This document shows positions 1 through 9,617 of a stretch of DNA of 64,000 nt, piece by piece. The notes below the pieces were generated by a model. It worked only from the letters and a program-made list of their open reading frames with translations. It did no database searches and had not been told where the DNA came from. Position 1 is the first letter of the stretch. Every line of letters starts with the position of its first letter. The translations under genes and the position numbers were made by a program. This DNA is from Thermoplasmata archaeon (GTDB lineage: Archaea; Thermoplasmatota; Thermoplasmata; Lutacidiplasmatales; UBA184): the NCBI GenBank assembly GCA_021817605.1, contig JAKAUN010000002.1:67676-131675 (forward strand), in the 5' to 3' direction.

Positions 1-555
1 GTCGGCGACCCGCTCGACCCGGCGACGGGGATGGGCCCGGTCGCCTCCGCCGACCAGGAGAGGAAGATCCTCGACTACATCGCCCTCGGCCGCAAGGAGG
101 CGAAGCTCCGTCTCGGCGGCGAGAAGCTCACCGGCGGCGCCTACGACCGCGGCTACTTCCTCGCCCCCACGATCTTCGAGACCCCCCACGGGACCCGGAT
201 CTCCAAGGAGGAGATCTTCGGCCCGGTCCTCTCCGTCCTCAAGGTCCGCGACTACGACGAGGCGGTCCGCGTCGCCAACGACATCGACTACGGGCTCTCC
301 TCCTCGATCTACACGCGGGACGTCAACCGGGCGTTCCGGGCGATCCACGACCTCGAGGCGGGGATCACCTACGTCAACGCCCCCACGATCGGGGCGGAGG
401 TACAGCTTCCGTTCGGGGGAGTGAAGAACACCGGCAACGGCGGCCGCGAGGCCGGCAGCGCCGCCATCGAGGAGTTCAGCGAGATCAAGACGGTCTTCGT
501 CGACTTCTCCTCCCGTCTTCAAAAGGCCCAGATCGACGCGGAGTCGGTCGCATGA
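1..555 (+). CDS. Aldehyde dehydrogenase, C-terminal part (5' end outside window)
   Basis: Frame open from base 1; KEEIFGPVLSVLKVRDYDEAVRVANDIDYGLSSSIYT and QLPFGGVKNTGNGGREAG typical of ALDH. Confidence 0.93.
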   Translation, partial: VGDPLDPATGMGPVASADQERKILDYIALGRKEAKLRLGGEKLTGGAYDRGYFLAPTIFETPHGTRISKEEIFGPVLSVLKVRDYDEAVRVANDIDYGLSSSIYTRDVNRAFRAIHDLEAGITYVNAPTIGAEVQLPFGGVKNTGNGGREAGSAAIEEFSEIKTVFVDFSSRLQKAQIDAESVA

Positions 556-556
556 G

Positions 557-775
557 ATGAGCTCGTTCCGCGGCTCCGACGCGGCCCTCGATCGGGAGAT
601 CGCGACGGTCGAGGCGATCGCCCGGCTCCGGCTGCGGCGCACGATCGCCGAGCTCAAGGAGCTCGAACGCGACTTGAGGGAGCTCAAGCGCGAGCGCGCC
701 CGGCGGCGCGTCCGGCAGGAGCTCCCGGAGGAAGAGCCCGTGACGGCCCAGGTTGAGGGCGAAGCGGTCGGCTAA
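557..775 (+). CDS. Small charged, probably coiled-coil hypothetical protein
   Basis: 72 aa ORF directly after ALDH stop; Glu/Arg/Leu-rich helical pattern. Confidence 0.5.
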   Translation: MSSFRGSDAALDREIATVEAIARLRLRRTIAELKELERDLRELKRERARRRVRQELPEEEPVTAQVEGEAVG

Positions 776-790
776 CGAGCCGGCCCGAGG

Positions 791-2212
791 CTAGAACGGA
801 CCCGAGCGGTTCGGGTTGTCGAAGTTCATCAGGAGCATCTGGCCGCGGTTCTTCGGCCGTCCGAGCGGGGCGAGGAGCGGGTCCTCCTCGAGCGCCGGCA
901 TCGTCTCGGAGATCGGGACGTCGACCAGGATCTCCCGCGTGCGGCCTCCCCGCCCGCGCGAGACGATCGTCGCCCGGACGAGTCCCAGGGTCTCGAGCTC
1001 GCTCACGTAGTTGGAGATCGAGCGAGCGTGCAACGGCTGGAGGCCGAGGCGCTCGGCCAGCCGCCGGTAGCTCTCGTAGACCTCCCCCGTGAGCACCCCG
1101 CTGCGCCGCCGCTCGAAGAGCTGGAGGATGGCGTAGAGCAGCACCTTGCAGTGCGGCGGGAGCGTGCGGCAGCAGTCGAGGATGATGTCCTGCTCGAGGC
1201 GGTTCTTCGCCTTGACCACGTGGTCGGGGGTGATGCGCTTGGCGTGGTCGCGCTCGGCCATCTCGGCGGCAAGCCTCAGCAGCGCGAGGGCCCTGCGGGC
1301 GTCGCCGTTCTCGAGGGCGGCGTAGGCCGCGCACCGTTCGACCACGCCGGGGTCGACCACATCGTCCTTGAACGCCTCCTTCGCCCGGTCGCGAAGGATG
1401 TCCTGGAGCTCGGCGGCGTCGTACGGCTCGAAGACGATCTTCTCCTCGTTGAGCCGGCTGCGGACCCGCGCGTCCAACTGGTTGGTGAACTTGAGGTCGT
1501 TCGAGATCCCGACGATGCCCAGCCGCGAGGTCTCGAGCTCCGTGTTGAGCTGGCTCAGCGTGTAGAGGACGTTGTCGCCGCTCCTCGCCACCAATCGGTC
1601 GATCTCGTCCAGGACGAGAAGGGTCGTGCCGCCCCAGGCGTCCATGAGGCGGCGCATCGCGCCTTGGACCCTATCGAGCGACCAGCCGGTCGGGATGCGG
1701 TCGGCCTCGGCACGGGCGAACCCGTTGCCGATCGTCTGGAGGAGGCTGTAGGCCGTGTCGATGTTGCCGCAGTTGACGGTGATGAACTGCACTTCGTTGG
1801 ACTTCTGCGCCCTCCGCTGGATGTCCTGGCGGACCTGGGCGACGACGGCGGTCTTGCCCGTGCCGATCTTGCCGTAGATGAGGAGGTTGGAGGGAAGCTC
1901 GCCGCGGAGCGACGGAGCGAGGATCTCGGCGACCTTGCGGATCTCCTCCTCACGGTGCGGGAGTCGGCTCGGAACGTAGGAGTCGCGGAGGACCTCGCGG
2001 CTCCCGCGGAAGAGCTCGCTCTTCCGTTGGAGGATCTCGTCTAGGAACTCGCCGGCGGAGGTCGGGGGAGGCGGCCCCTCCGCCTTGCCGGCGGAGGACG
2101 GCTCGGGGGCGGTCCGACGCTCCCCGACCGCCCCCGCGCCCGCCGGTGCGGTCGAGCTAAGCTCCGAGCCGACCGACGCGGAAGACGGCGGTTCGTCGGG
2201 TGGAGACGTCAA
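791..2212 (-). CDS. cdc6: Orc1/Cdc6-type replication initiator ATPase
   Basis: Walker A LLIYGKIGTGKTAV, Walker B LLVLDEID, C-terminal winged-helix; archaeal Cdc6 layout. Confidence 0.93.
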   Translation of the reverse strand: MTSPPDEPPSSASVGSELSSTAPAGAGAVGERRTAPEPSSAGKAEGPPPPTSAGEFLDEILQRKSELFRGSREVLRDSYVPSRLPHREEEIRKVAEILAPSLRGELPSNLLIYGKIGTGKTAVVAQVRQDIQRRAQKSNEVQFITVNCGNIDTAYSLLQTIGNGFARAEADRIPTGWSLDRVQGAMRRLMDAWGGTTLLVLDEIDRLVARSGDNVLYTLSQLNTELETSRLGIVGISNDLKFTNQLDARVRSRLNEEKIVFEPYDAAELQDILRDRAKEAFKDDVVDPGVVERCAAYAALENGDARRALALLRLAAEMAERDHAKRITPDHVVKAKNRLEQDIILDCCRTLPPHCKVLLYAILQLFERRRSGVLTGEVYESYRRLAERLGLQPLHARSISNYVSELETLGLVRATIVSRGRGGRTREILVDVPISETMPALEEDPLLAPLGRPKNRGQMLLMNFDNPNRSGPF

Positions 2213-2367
2213 AGGTGAACCTTCCCAAGTCTCGGACGAGGCGCGGAGTGAGGCGAGCCATATCTATCTTTTGCCGCGACCGGCCCGCAGGCGGGCGCTC
2301 GACGCGAGGAAACCGTCGCGACGACACGACCGAAGCGATTTGAAGGACGAAGCCCCTTGGCGCGGGG

Positions 2368-2589
2368 ATGGCAGACCCGGCGAGGGCCTCCGCTACCCGG
2401 GCCGAGGAGCCCACCGGCTCGGTCTCGGTGGTGCTGGTCGTCCTCACCGCGCTCCTCATCGGCGTGGGCCTGCTCGGCACGGCCTACTGGCTCATCACGT
2501 TCAAGTGGCTCTACTTCCTCGGCCTCGTGCCGTTGAGCGCGGGTGCGTTCCTCCTGTTCACTCGGGCGACCGGCGGCGATCACGCCTAG
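2368..2589 (+). CDS. Small membrane protein, two predicted TM segments
   Basis: 73 aa with two hydrophobic stretches (SVVLVVLTALLIGVGLLGTAYWLI; YFLGLVPLSAGAFLLF); lies upstream of IPK. Confidence 0.55.
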   Translation: MADPARASATRAEEPTGSVSVVLVVLTALLIGVGLLGTAYWLITFKWLYFLGLVPLSAGAFLLFTRATGGDHA

Positions 2590-2599
2590 TACGGCCCGG

Positions 2600-3415
2600 A
2601 TGGCGAACAGCGGGGCCTCTCGGCCGGTCGTGGTCGTAAAGCTCGGCGGCAGCCTCCTCACGCGCAAGCGCGAGGTCGAGAAGGCCCGTCCGAAGGTCCT
2701 GGCCCGCCTCGCCGAGGAGCTCGCAGCGGCCTCCGACCGGCCGCTCGTCCTCCTCCACGGCGCCGGCTCCTTCGGCCATCCCGGTGCCCGACGCTTCGGC
2801 CTCGCCGGCCCGCCCGCCCCCGGCGCCTCCTCCACCGAGAGGACCCGCGGCGCGGCGATCGTCTCCTCCGAGGTCCGCCGCCTCCACCTGCTCGTCCTTC
2901 GCGAGCTTCTTAGGGCAGGAGTCCCCGCCTGGTCGGTCCCGCCGTCCACCCATGCCCTCAACCGTGCCGGCCGGTCGGCCTCCCTCGACCTTGCCCCGAT
3001 CGAGAGGGCCCTCGAACAGCGGACGGTCCCCGTCTCCTTCGGCGATGTCGTCCCCGACGAGGCGTGGGGATTCTCCGTCCTGAGCGCGGACACGATCGCC
3101 GTCGAGCTCGCGCGTCAGCTGCCGGTCGGACGCGTCGTTTTCGCCTCCGACGTGCCGGGGATCTTCACCGGCCCCAACCGAAGCGCTCGGTCGATCGCCG
3201 GCGAGCTCACCGACGAGCTCCTCGCCGGGCTTCGCCCTCGCGAGGGGGCTGCGGACGTCACCGGGGGGATCCGTGCGAAGGCGGAGGCGATGCGCGCGAT
3301 CGCCCTCGCCGGCGCCGACGCAGTTCTTATTAGCGGGCTCTCGGATGGAGCCCTCCTCAGGGCGGTCCGGGGGGAGGCGGTCTACGGGAGCTGGGCCCAC
3401 GCGCGCGCCCCGTAG
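2600..3415 (+). CDS. Isopentenyl phosphate kinase
   Basis: VVVKLGGSLLTRK ... VLLHGAGSFGHPGA; amino acid kinase family, IPK-type. Start taken at ATG 2600. Confidence 0.9.
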   Translation: MANSGASRPVVVVKLGGSLLTRKREVEKARPKVLARLAEELAAASDRPLVLLHGAGSFGHPGARRFGLAGPPAPGASSTERTRGAAIVSSEVRRLHLLVLRELLRAGVPAWSVPPSTHALNRAGRSASLDLAPIERALEQRTVPVSFGDVVPDEAWGFSVLSADTIAVELARQLPVGRVVFASDVPGIFTGPNRSARSIAGELTDELLAGLRPREGAADVTGGIRAKAEAMRAIALAGADAVLISGLSDGALLRAVRGEAVYGSWAHARAP

Positions 3416-4490
3416 CGGCTCGGACCGGACGGCGATCGACTTGAGCCACCGCAAGGCCGAGCACGTCAAGGTCGTCCTCGGCCGGGACGTCGAAGGCCGC
3501 TACCGCTACTGGAACGACGTCCAGCTCGTCCATCGCGCGTTGCCCGAGATCGACTTTGACGAGGTCGACCCGTCGGTCACGCTCCTCGGCCAGCGACTTC
3601 GGGCACCCCTCGTCATCACCGGGATGACCGGCGGGTTCCCGGACGCCGTCACCATCAACGACAACCTGGCTCGCGCCGCCGCCGAGGTGGGCGTCGGGAT
3701 GGGCGTGGGCAGCGAGCGTGCCGCCGTGCTCAAGGGGCAGTTCCCGGAGAGCTACTCCTGCGTGGCTCGCTACGACGTCCCTTTGAAGTTCGCGAACATC
3801 GGCGCCCCCCAGATCATCCCGCAGAAGTCCGGCGACCCGACCGTCGGGGACACCGAGGTCCGTGCCGCGATCGACCTCATCGGTGCCCACGTCCTCGCCG
3901 TCCATCTCAACTTCCTGCAGGAGATGGTCCAGCCCGAAGGGGACCGACGGGCCAAGGGCTGCCTCGAGCGCATCGGGGAGCTTGCCAAGAAGTTCCCCCT
4001 GCTTGCCAAGGAGACCGGCGCGGGGATCTCCCGCTCCGTCGCGGAGGCGCTGCGCGACCGCGGAGTGAAAGGCTTCGATGTGAGCGGCACCGGCGGCACC
4101 TCCTTCGCGGCCGTCGAGCACTACCGCGCCCTCGACCAGGGCGCCGAGCTCGAGGCGCGGGTCGGCAAGACGTTCTGGGACTGGGGGATCCCCTCTCCGG
4201 TCTCCGTCCTCGAGCTCGTTCCCCTCGGGCTCCCCGTGGTCGCGAGCGGGGGGGTGCGTTCCGGGCTCGATGCCGCCCGGGCGATCGCCCTCGGGGCCTC
4301 GGCGGCCGGCACGGCCGGCGGGGTGCTGCGGGCGGCCTCGACCTCCTTCGCCGAGACCCGCAAGGAGCTCGGTGCGCTCATCCACGAGCTCAAGGTCGCG
4401 ATGTTCCTCACGGGGAGCCGCACGGTCGACGAGCTGAGGGCCTCCCCGTACGTCCTCACGGGGGAGACCCGCACGTGGCTCCGCCGCTGA
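3345..4490 (+). CDS. fni: Type 2 isopentenyl-diphosphate delta-isomerase
   Basis: LVITGMTGG, GVGMGVGSERAA, FANIGAPQ, DVSGTGGTSFAAVEHYR; FMN-dependent IDI-2 motifs. Confidence 0.93.
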   Translation: MEPSSGRSGGRRSTGAGPTRAPRSGSDRTAIDLSHRKAEHVKVVLGRDVEGRYRYWNDVQLVHRALPEIDFDEVDPSVTLLGQRLRAPLVITGMTGGFPDAVTINDNLARAAAEVGVGMGVGSERAAVLKGQFPESYSCVARYDVPLKFANIGAPQIIPQKSGDPTVGDTEVRAAIDLIGAHVLAVHLNFLQEMVQPEGDRRAKGCLERIGELAKKFPLLAKETGAGISRSVAEALRDRGVKGFDVSGTGGTSFAAVEHYRALDQGAELEARVGKTFWDWGIPSPVSVLELVPLGLPVVASGGVRSGLDAARAIALGASAAGTAGGVLRAASTSFAETRKELGALIHELKVAMFLTGSRTVDELRASPYVLTGETRTWLRR

Positions 4491-6004
4491 GGAACGACGC
4501 CGGTCCGGAAGAGCTGCATCGCAGGAAGCTCGCGCGGCTCAAGCAGGCTCCCGGCGGGCCGGTGCCGTCCAACGTCGCCTGGCTCGCGAGCCTCCCCCCG
4601 GCCGAGCGCGCTGCCTGGGCGGGGCGGATCGTCCGCAAGCCGACACGCTCGCTCTCCGGGGTGGCGGTGGTCGCCGTCATGACCGCGCCGGCGCGCTGCC
4701 CCCACGGCCGCTGCACCTACTGTCCCGGAGGGCTCGAGAACGGAGCCCCGCAGAGCTACACCGGCGAGGAGCCCTCCGCGCTGCGGGGGGCGCAGTTCCA
4801 CTGGGACGCCGCGGCGATCGCGCGGCACCGCATCCGGGCCCTCGAGGAGATCGGCCACCCGACCTCGAAGGTCGAGGTGATCGTGATGGGCGGGACGTTC
4901 CCGGCGCGGCCGCAGGGCTACCAGGCCTCCGTGCTCCAGGGGATCTACGACGGCCTCAACGCGGCGCCTTCGACCTCGCTCGCCGAGGCGATCGAGGCGA
5001 ACGCCGTGGGCCCGCACCGGGTGGTCGGGCTCACGGTGGAGACCCGGCCCGACTGGTGCGACGGCCGCGTCCTGCCGTTCCTGGTGGACGCCGGGGTCAC
5101 CCGCGTCGAGCTCGGGGTCGAGTGCCTGACGGACGAGGTCCTTCTCGCCGTGGGACGTGCGCACGGCTCCGCGGAGGTGGAGCACGCCACGCGGGAGGCC
5201 CGCGACCGGGGGCTGAAGGTCGGCTACCACCTCATGCTCGGGCTCCCCGGGATGGACCCGGAACGTGACCTCGGCGACTTCCGTCGGCTCTGGGCAGAGG
5301 AGGGCCTGCGGCCGGACTTCCTCAAGATCTATCCGACCCTGGTGCTCCCCTCGACCGGCCTGTTCGAGGAGTGGCGCCAGGGACGCTACGCGCCCTACGA
5401 CACCGCCACGGCGGTCGAGCTCCTCGCGCGGATGAAGCGCGAGCTCCCTCCCTGGGTGCGCATCCACCGCATCCAGCGGGACATCCCGGCCCGGCTGATC
5501 GCCGCGGGGGTGCGGGCCAGCAACGTCCGCCAGCTCGCCCTCGACCGCCTCGCCCGGCAAGGGGAGCGGTGCCGATGCCTGAGGTGCCGGGAGGCGGGCA
5601 GGACCGCCTCCCCCCCTCCGGAGGCCTTCGAGCTCACCCGCACCGACTACGCCGCGGCCGCTGGCCGCGAGGTCTTCCTCGCCTTCGAGGAGCCCCGCTC
5701 GGAGGCGGTCGCCGGCTACCTCAGGCTGCGGTTCCCCTCCGCGCTCACCGACGGCGGCCTAGACAGGCCGGTCGTCCGCGAGCTCAAGGTCCTCGGACGC
5801 GTGGTGGACGTCGGGGAGAGCGCCGCGGGGCAGGAGGCGTTCCAGCATCGCGGCTTCGGCCAGAGGCTGCTCGCGGAGGCCGAAGGCCTCGCCCGCGAGG
5901 CCGGCGCCGACCGGCTCTACGTCCGCAGCGCGGTCGGGACGCGGGAGTACTACCAGCACCGGGGCTATCGGCGGGAGGGCCCCCAGATGGTCAAGACCTG
6001 GTAG
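4475..6004 (+). CDS. Elp3-type tRNA uridine(34) acetyltransferase (radical SAM + GNAT)
   Basis: ARCPHGRCTYCPGG radical-SAM/Elp3 signature; VEVIVMGGTFPA; C-terminal GNAT GFGQRLLAEAE ... YYQHRGYRREGPQMVK. Confidence 0.95.
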   Translation: MAPPLRNDAGPEELHRRKLARLKQAPGGPVPSNVAWLASLPPAERAAWAGRIVRKPTRSLSGVAVVAVMTAPARCPHGRCTYCPGGLENGAPQSYTGEEPSALRGAQFHWDAAAIARHRIRALEEIGHPTSKVEVIVMGGTFPARPQGYQASVLQGIYDGLNAAPSTSLAEAIEANAVGPHRVVGLTVETRPDWCDGRVLPFLVDAGVTRVELGVECLTDEVLLAVGRAHGSAEVEHATREARDRGLKVGYHLMLGLPGMDPERDLGDFRRLWAEEGLRPDFLKIYPTLVLPSTGLFEEWRQGRYAPYDTATAVELLARMKRELPPWVRIHRIQRDIPARLIAAGVRASNVRQLALDRLARQGERCRCLRCREAGRTASPPPEAFELTRTDYAAAAGREVFLAFEEPRSEAVAGYLRLRFPSALTDGGLDRPVVRELKVLGRVVDVGESAAGQEAFQHRGFGQRLLAEAEGLAREAGADRLYVRSAVGTREYYQHRGYRREGPQMVKTW

Positions 6005-6095
6005 CCGGGAGGCGGGAGGGGGGCTGCGTGCGGGTCCCGCTGACTCGCGCAAGGGTTAAACCCACCCCTGTTTGCCGCGGGCGAAGGGACGAGGC

Positions 6096-7292
6096 GTGGC
6101 CCGCAACATCCAGGTGGAACCACTTCCGACACGCCACATCGAGGACCAGGACGTCGAGCTGGTCGAGCGCAAGGGGCTCGGGCACCCGGACTCGATCGCC
6201 GACGGGGTTTCCGAGTCGGTGAGCCGTGCGCTCTGCCGCCTCTACCTGGACGAGTTCGGCAAGATCCTGCATCACAACACCGACGAGACCCAGGTCGTCG
6301 GCGGCGCCTCCGAGCCGAAGTTCGGCGGCGGGAAGGTCACCAAGCCGATCTACATCTTGCTCGTCGGCCGGGCGACCACCGAGGTCAACGGCGAGAAGCT
6401 CCCCTACCGCGACGTCGCCATCGAGGCGGCCAAGCGCTACGTGGGCTCGATCTGCTCGCATGTCGACGTCGAGCGCCAGATCGAGTTCGACTGCCGCATC
6501 GGCCAGGGCTCGGTCGACCTCCGGGGGGTCTTCGAGCAGGAATCCGTCCTCGCGAACGACACCTCCTTCGGCGTCGGCTTCGCCCCGCTCTCCGACACCG
6601 AGCGACTGGTGCTCGAGAGCGAGCGGTTCTTGACCCTCAAGCTCAAGAAGAAGCTCCCGGCCCTCGGCGAGGACGTCAAGGTGATGGGCTACCGCCAGGG
6701 GAAGAAGGTCCGCCTCACCGTCGCCGCGGCCCTGGTCGACAAGGAGGTCAAGGACCCGACGGAGTATGCCTCCGTCTGCGAGGAGGTCCAGAGCAAGCTT
6801 GCCGACCTCGCCACCAAGCTCACGCACCGCGAGGTCGAGATCTCCGTCAACACCGCCGACGACCCCGAGCTCGGCCGCTTCTACCTCACCGTCACCGGCA
6901 CCTCCATGGAGGCCGGGGACGACGGCTCGGTCGGACGGGGCAACCGCACGAACGGGCTCATCACCCCCTGCCGCCCGATGAGCCTCGAGGCCTCCGCGGG
7001 CAAGAACCCGGTCAACCACGTCGGGAAGATCTACAATCTCCTCAGCAACCAGATCGCCCAGGGGATCGTCCACGAGACCGGGGGCGATGTGAAAGAGGTC
7101 CACGTCCGCATCCTCTCGCAGATCGGCCGACCCGTCGACGACCCCCAGATCGCGAGCATCCAGTTGCTGCCGGCCCCGGGCGTGAAGCTCGCTTCGCTCA
7201 AGCCCAAGGCCGAGGCGCTGGCCCTCGCGGCGTTCGAGGAGATCGGCACGCTCCCACGACGGCTCCTTACCGACAAGCTCACGGTCTTCTAG
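6096..7292 (+). CDS. mat: Archaeal-type methionine adenosyltransferase
   Basis: [68 protein letters not shown] 6096 preferred over the TTG at 6072. Confidence 0.95.
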   Translation: MARNIQVEPLPTRHIEDQDVELVERKGLGHPDSIADGVSESVSRALCRLYLDEFGKILHHNTDETQVVGGASEPKFGGGKVTKPIYILLVGRATTEVNGEKLPYRDVAIEAAKRYVGSICSHVDVERQIEFDCRIGQGSVDLRGVFEQESVLANDTSFGVGFAPLSDTERLVLESERFLTLKLKKKLPALGEDVKVMGYRQGKKVRLTVAAALVDKEVKDPTEYASVCEEVQSKLADLATKLTHREVEISVNTADDPELGRFYLTVTGTSMEAGDDGSVGRGNRTNGLITPCRPMSLEASAGKNPVNHVGKIYNLLSNQIAQGIVHETGGDVKEVHVRILSQIGRPVDDPQIASIQLLPAPGVKLASLKPKAEALALAAFEEIGTLPRRLLTDKLTVF

Positions 7293-7319
7293 GCGTCGGA
7301 CGCCCCGGGGCCTGGGGCC

Positions 7320-8591
7320 GTGCGGGTCTACGTCGAGTCGTTCGGCTGCTCGCAGAACCACGGCGAGGGAGCGGCGATCGCCCGCGACCTCACCGAGCGA
7401 GGCCACGACCTTCTGGAGGCCCCGGACGGCGCCGACCTCGCGGTCCTGGTCACCTGCGGGGTGATCGGCGCCACCGAGGCCCGGATGCTGCGGCGCTGGC
7501 GCCTGCTCTCCTCCAAGGTCGACCGGACGATCGTCACCGGCTGCCTCGTGCCGCTGCGGTGCTCCCTCTTCACCGGGGCGGAGAGGGAGCGCACGAGCTT
7601 CGTGCCGATCCGCGAGCAGGGCCGCCTCGCCTCCCTGCTGGAGGCGGGGGCCGGCGTTCCCCCTCCCGTCCGCTCCCCACCCACGGGGCTGCTGCTCCCG
7701 CGCGTCTCGGAGGAGGTCGTCCTGGCCCAGGGCTGCACGAGCGGCTGCGCCTACTGCTTCAGCCGCCTTGCCCGCGGGACGATCGCGAGCCTTCCGACCG
7801 AGGCCGTGGTCGGCCGGGTCCGTGCCGCCGTCGCGCGCGGTGCCAAGGAGATCCGGCTCACGGGCCTCGACACCGCGGCGTGGGGATCGGACCTCCCGAG
7901 CGGCGCGTCGCTGCCGAAGCTCCTCGGCGCGATCGCGACGGTCGAGGGGGACTACCGGCTGCGCGTGGGGATGATGAGCCCGCAGAGCCTCGGACCGATC
8001 CTCGCCGAGCATGCCGAGGCCCTCAGCGAGCCGCGGACCTTTCGGTTCCTCCACCTTCCCGTGCAGAGCGGCTCGGACCGCGTCCTCGCGGGAATGCACC
8101 GCGGCTACACCGTGCAGGCGTTCCGCGAGCAGGTCCGCACCCTGCGCGACAGGTTTCCCGAGCTCCACCTCGCCACCGACCTCATCGTGGGCTACCCCGG
8201 GGAGACCGAGGACGACCATCGGGCGACGGAGACCCTGCTCGAGGAGGTCGTCCCCGAGACGGTCAACGTCACGCGCTTCTCCGCCCGGCCGGGGACGCCG
8301 GCGGCCCGTCTCGCTCCGCTACCCTCCTCGGTCGCCAAGCGACGCTCGCGTTCGCTCGCCGCCCTGCGCCAGCGCCTCTCGCGCCAGCGGCTCGAGCGAT
8401 GGATCGGAGAGCGGCGCACCGCCCGCGTGCTCGAGTACGGGCCGGGAGAGAGCGCGGTGGCCCGGCTCGACAACTACCTGCCGGTCGTCCTCGACCGCAG
8501 GGCCCCCCTCGGGGCCGAGGTCGAGGTCCGCGTGGACGGCGCGCGATCGACCTATCTGGTCGGCCACGCGGTCGGCGTCCCATCTAAATAG
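7320..8591 (+). CDS. MiaB/MtaB-like tRNA methylthiotransferase (radical SAM)
   Basis: VRVYVESFGCSQNHGE N-terminal domain; QGCTSGCAYCFSRLARG cluster; HLPVQSGSDRVLAGMHRGY; C-terminal TRAM-like region. Confidence 0.92.
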   Translation: MRVYVESFGCSQNHGEGAAIARDLTERGHDLLEAPDGADLAVLVTCGVIGATEARMLRRWRLLSSKVDRTIVTGCLVPLRCSLFTGAERERTSFVPIREQGRLASLLEAGAGVPPPVRSPPTGLLLPRVSEEVVLAQGCTSGCAYCFSRLARGTIASLPTEAVVGRVRAAVARGAKEIRLTGLDTAAWGSDLPSGASLPKLLGAIATVEGDYRLRVGMMSPQSLGPILAEHAEALSEPRTFRFLHLPVQSGSDRVLAGMHRGYTVQAFREQVRTLRDRFPELHLATDLIVGYPGETEDDHRATETLLEEVVPETVNVTRFSARPGTPAARLAPLPSSVAKRRSRSLAALRQRLSRQRLERWIGERRTARVLEYGPGESAVARLDNYLPVVLDRRAPLGAEVEVRVDGARSTYLVGHAVGVPSK

Positions 8592-8662
8592 ACGGCCCGC
8601 GCCTTAACCGGAGGTACGGCCCCGGCCCCTGGCCGGCGTCCGCGCCGAGCCAGGAGCAGACC

Positions 8663-9604
8663 ATGCCCAACTCCAGCGAGCTCACCGCCCTGGTCGCCGG
8701 GGTCATCGTAAGCGTCGCCCTCATCGGGGCGGCGTTCTACTTCCTCCGTTGGATGCGGCGGCGCCAGGTCGAGAACCGGGTCGGCGCTCCGCCAACAGCC
8801 GAGGTCGCCCGCGACCGGGCGCACAACCGGCTCGCCCTCGCACGACGCGAGGCCGACGTCCTCGCGGCCCAGGGCATGGAGGTCGAGCGGGCCCGCAGCC
8901 TCATCGCGCTGTCCGACGCGTCGCTCCGCCAGAACCAGTACGACCGCGCCTACGAGCTCGCCCAGTCCGCTCACGAGACGTTGGTCGCCCTCCGACGCCG
9001 CCCGCTCAGCTCCTCCACGCCCGACGGGCAGCTCTCCGCCCCCGCCGCTGACGCCACCTCCTCGCCTCTGGCGGAGGGGACGGGCAACCCCTCGCCGCTC
9101 CCCTCCACGACCCCCGCCACGCCCCTCGGGGCCGAGCCGGCGGTGCGCCCTCCCAAGAACCGGCTCGAGTCGCAGTTCCAGCTCAAGCTCTTCGAGAAGG
9201 AGCTCGCCACCTCCCCCTCCGGGCCGGAACCGGGGAACTCGGGAGCGCGCGAGCTCTGGGTCCAGGCCCATGCCGCGTTCGACCGCGCCGACTACACCGA
9301 GGCGCTCCGCCTCGCGCTCCGGGGGCGTCGGCAGCTCGGAGGGAAGGTCGAGACCCTCGGGCCCCCGCTCTCTGCCGGCGACGGACGCGCCAGCGGACCC
9401 CCCGGGCCGGCAGCAAGCGTACCGTCGACGGGACGCGAGGCGGTCGGCGTCCGCTGCGGCCACTGCGGCAACCCGATCGTCGAGGGGGATACGTTCTGCC
9501 GCGCCTGCGGGGCACCCCGCAGCGCCCTCGCCTGCCCGAACTGCGGCGTCCCCCGGCTCTCCACGGACCAGTTCTGCGGGCGGTGCGGGAAGCGTTACGC
9601 CTGA
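8663..9604 (+). CDS. Membrane-anchored protein with C-terminal double zinc ribbon
   Basis: N-terminal TM (LVAGVIVSVALIGAAFYFL); C-terminal CGHCGNP..FCRACG..CPNCGVP..FCGRCG. Confidence 0.8.
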   Translation: MPNSSELTALVAGVIVSVALIGAAFYFLRWMRRRQVENRVGAPPTAEVARDRAHNRLALARREADVLAAQGMEVERARSLIALSDASLRQNQYDRAYELAQSAHETLVALRRRPLSSSTPDGQLSAPAADATSSPLAEGTGNPSPLPSTTPATPLGAEPAVRPPKNRLESQFQLKLFEKELATSPSGPEPGNSGARELWVQAHAAFDRADYTEALRLALRGRRQLGGKVETLGPPLSAGDGRASGPPGPAASVPSTGREAVGVRCGHCGNPIVEGDTFCRACGAPRSALACPNCGVPRLSTDQFCGRCGKRYA

Positions 9605-9617
9605 GGGCGGAGGCCGG

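Noticed and set aside
2213-2367. Confident replication origin call
   Set aside because: Only one GGAAAC-like core; no repeated ORB elements, so listed only as a weak candidate.
5991-8219. 742-aa minus-strand ORF
   Set aside because: Shadow of the MAT and methylthiotransferase genes; no domain pattern.
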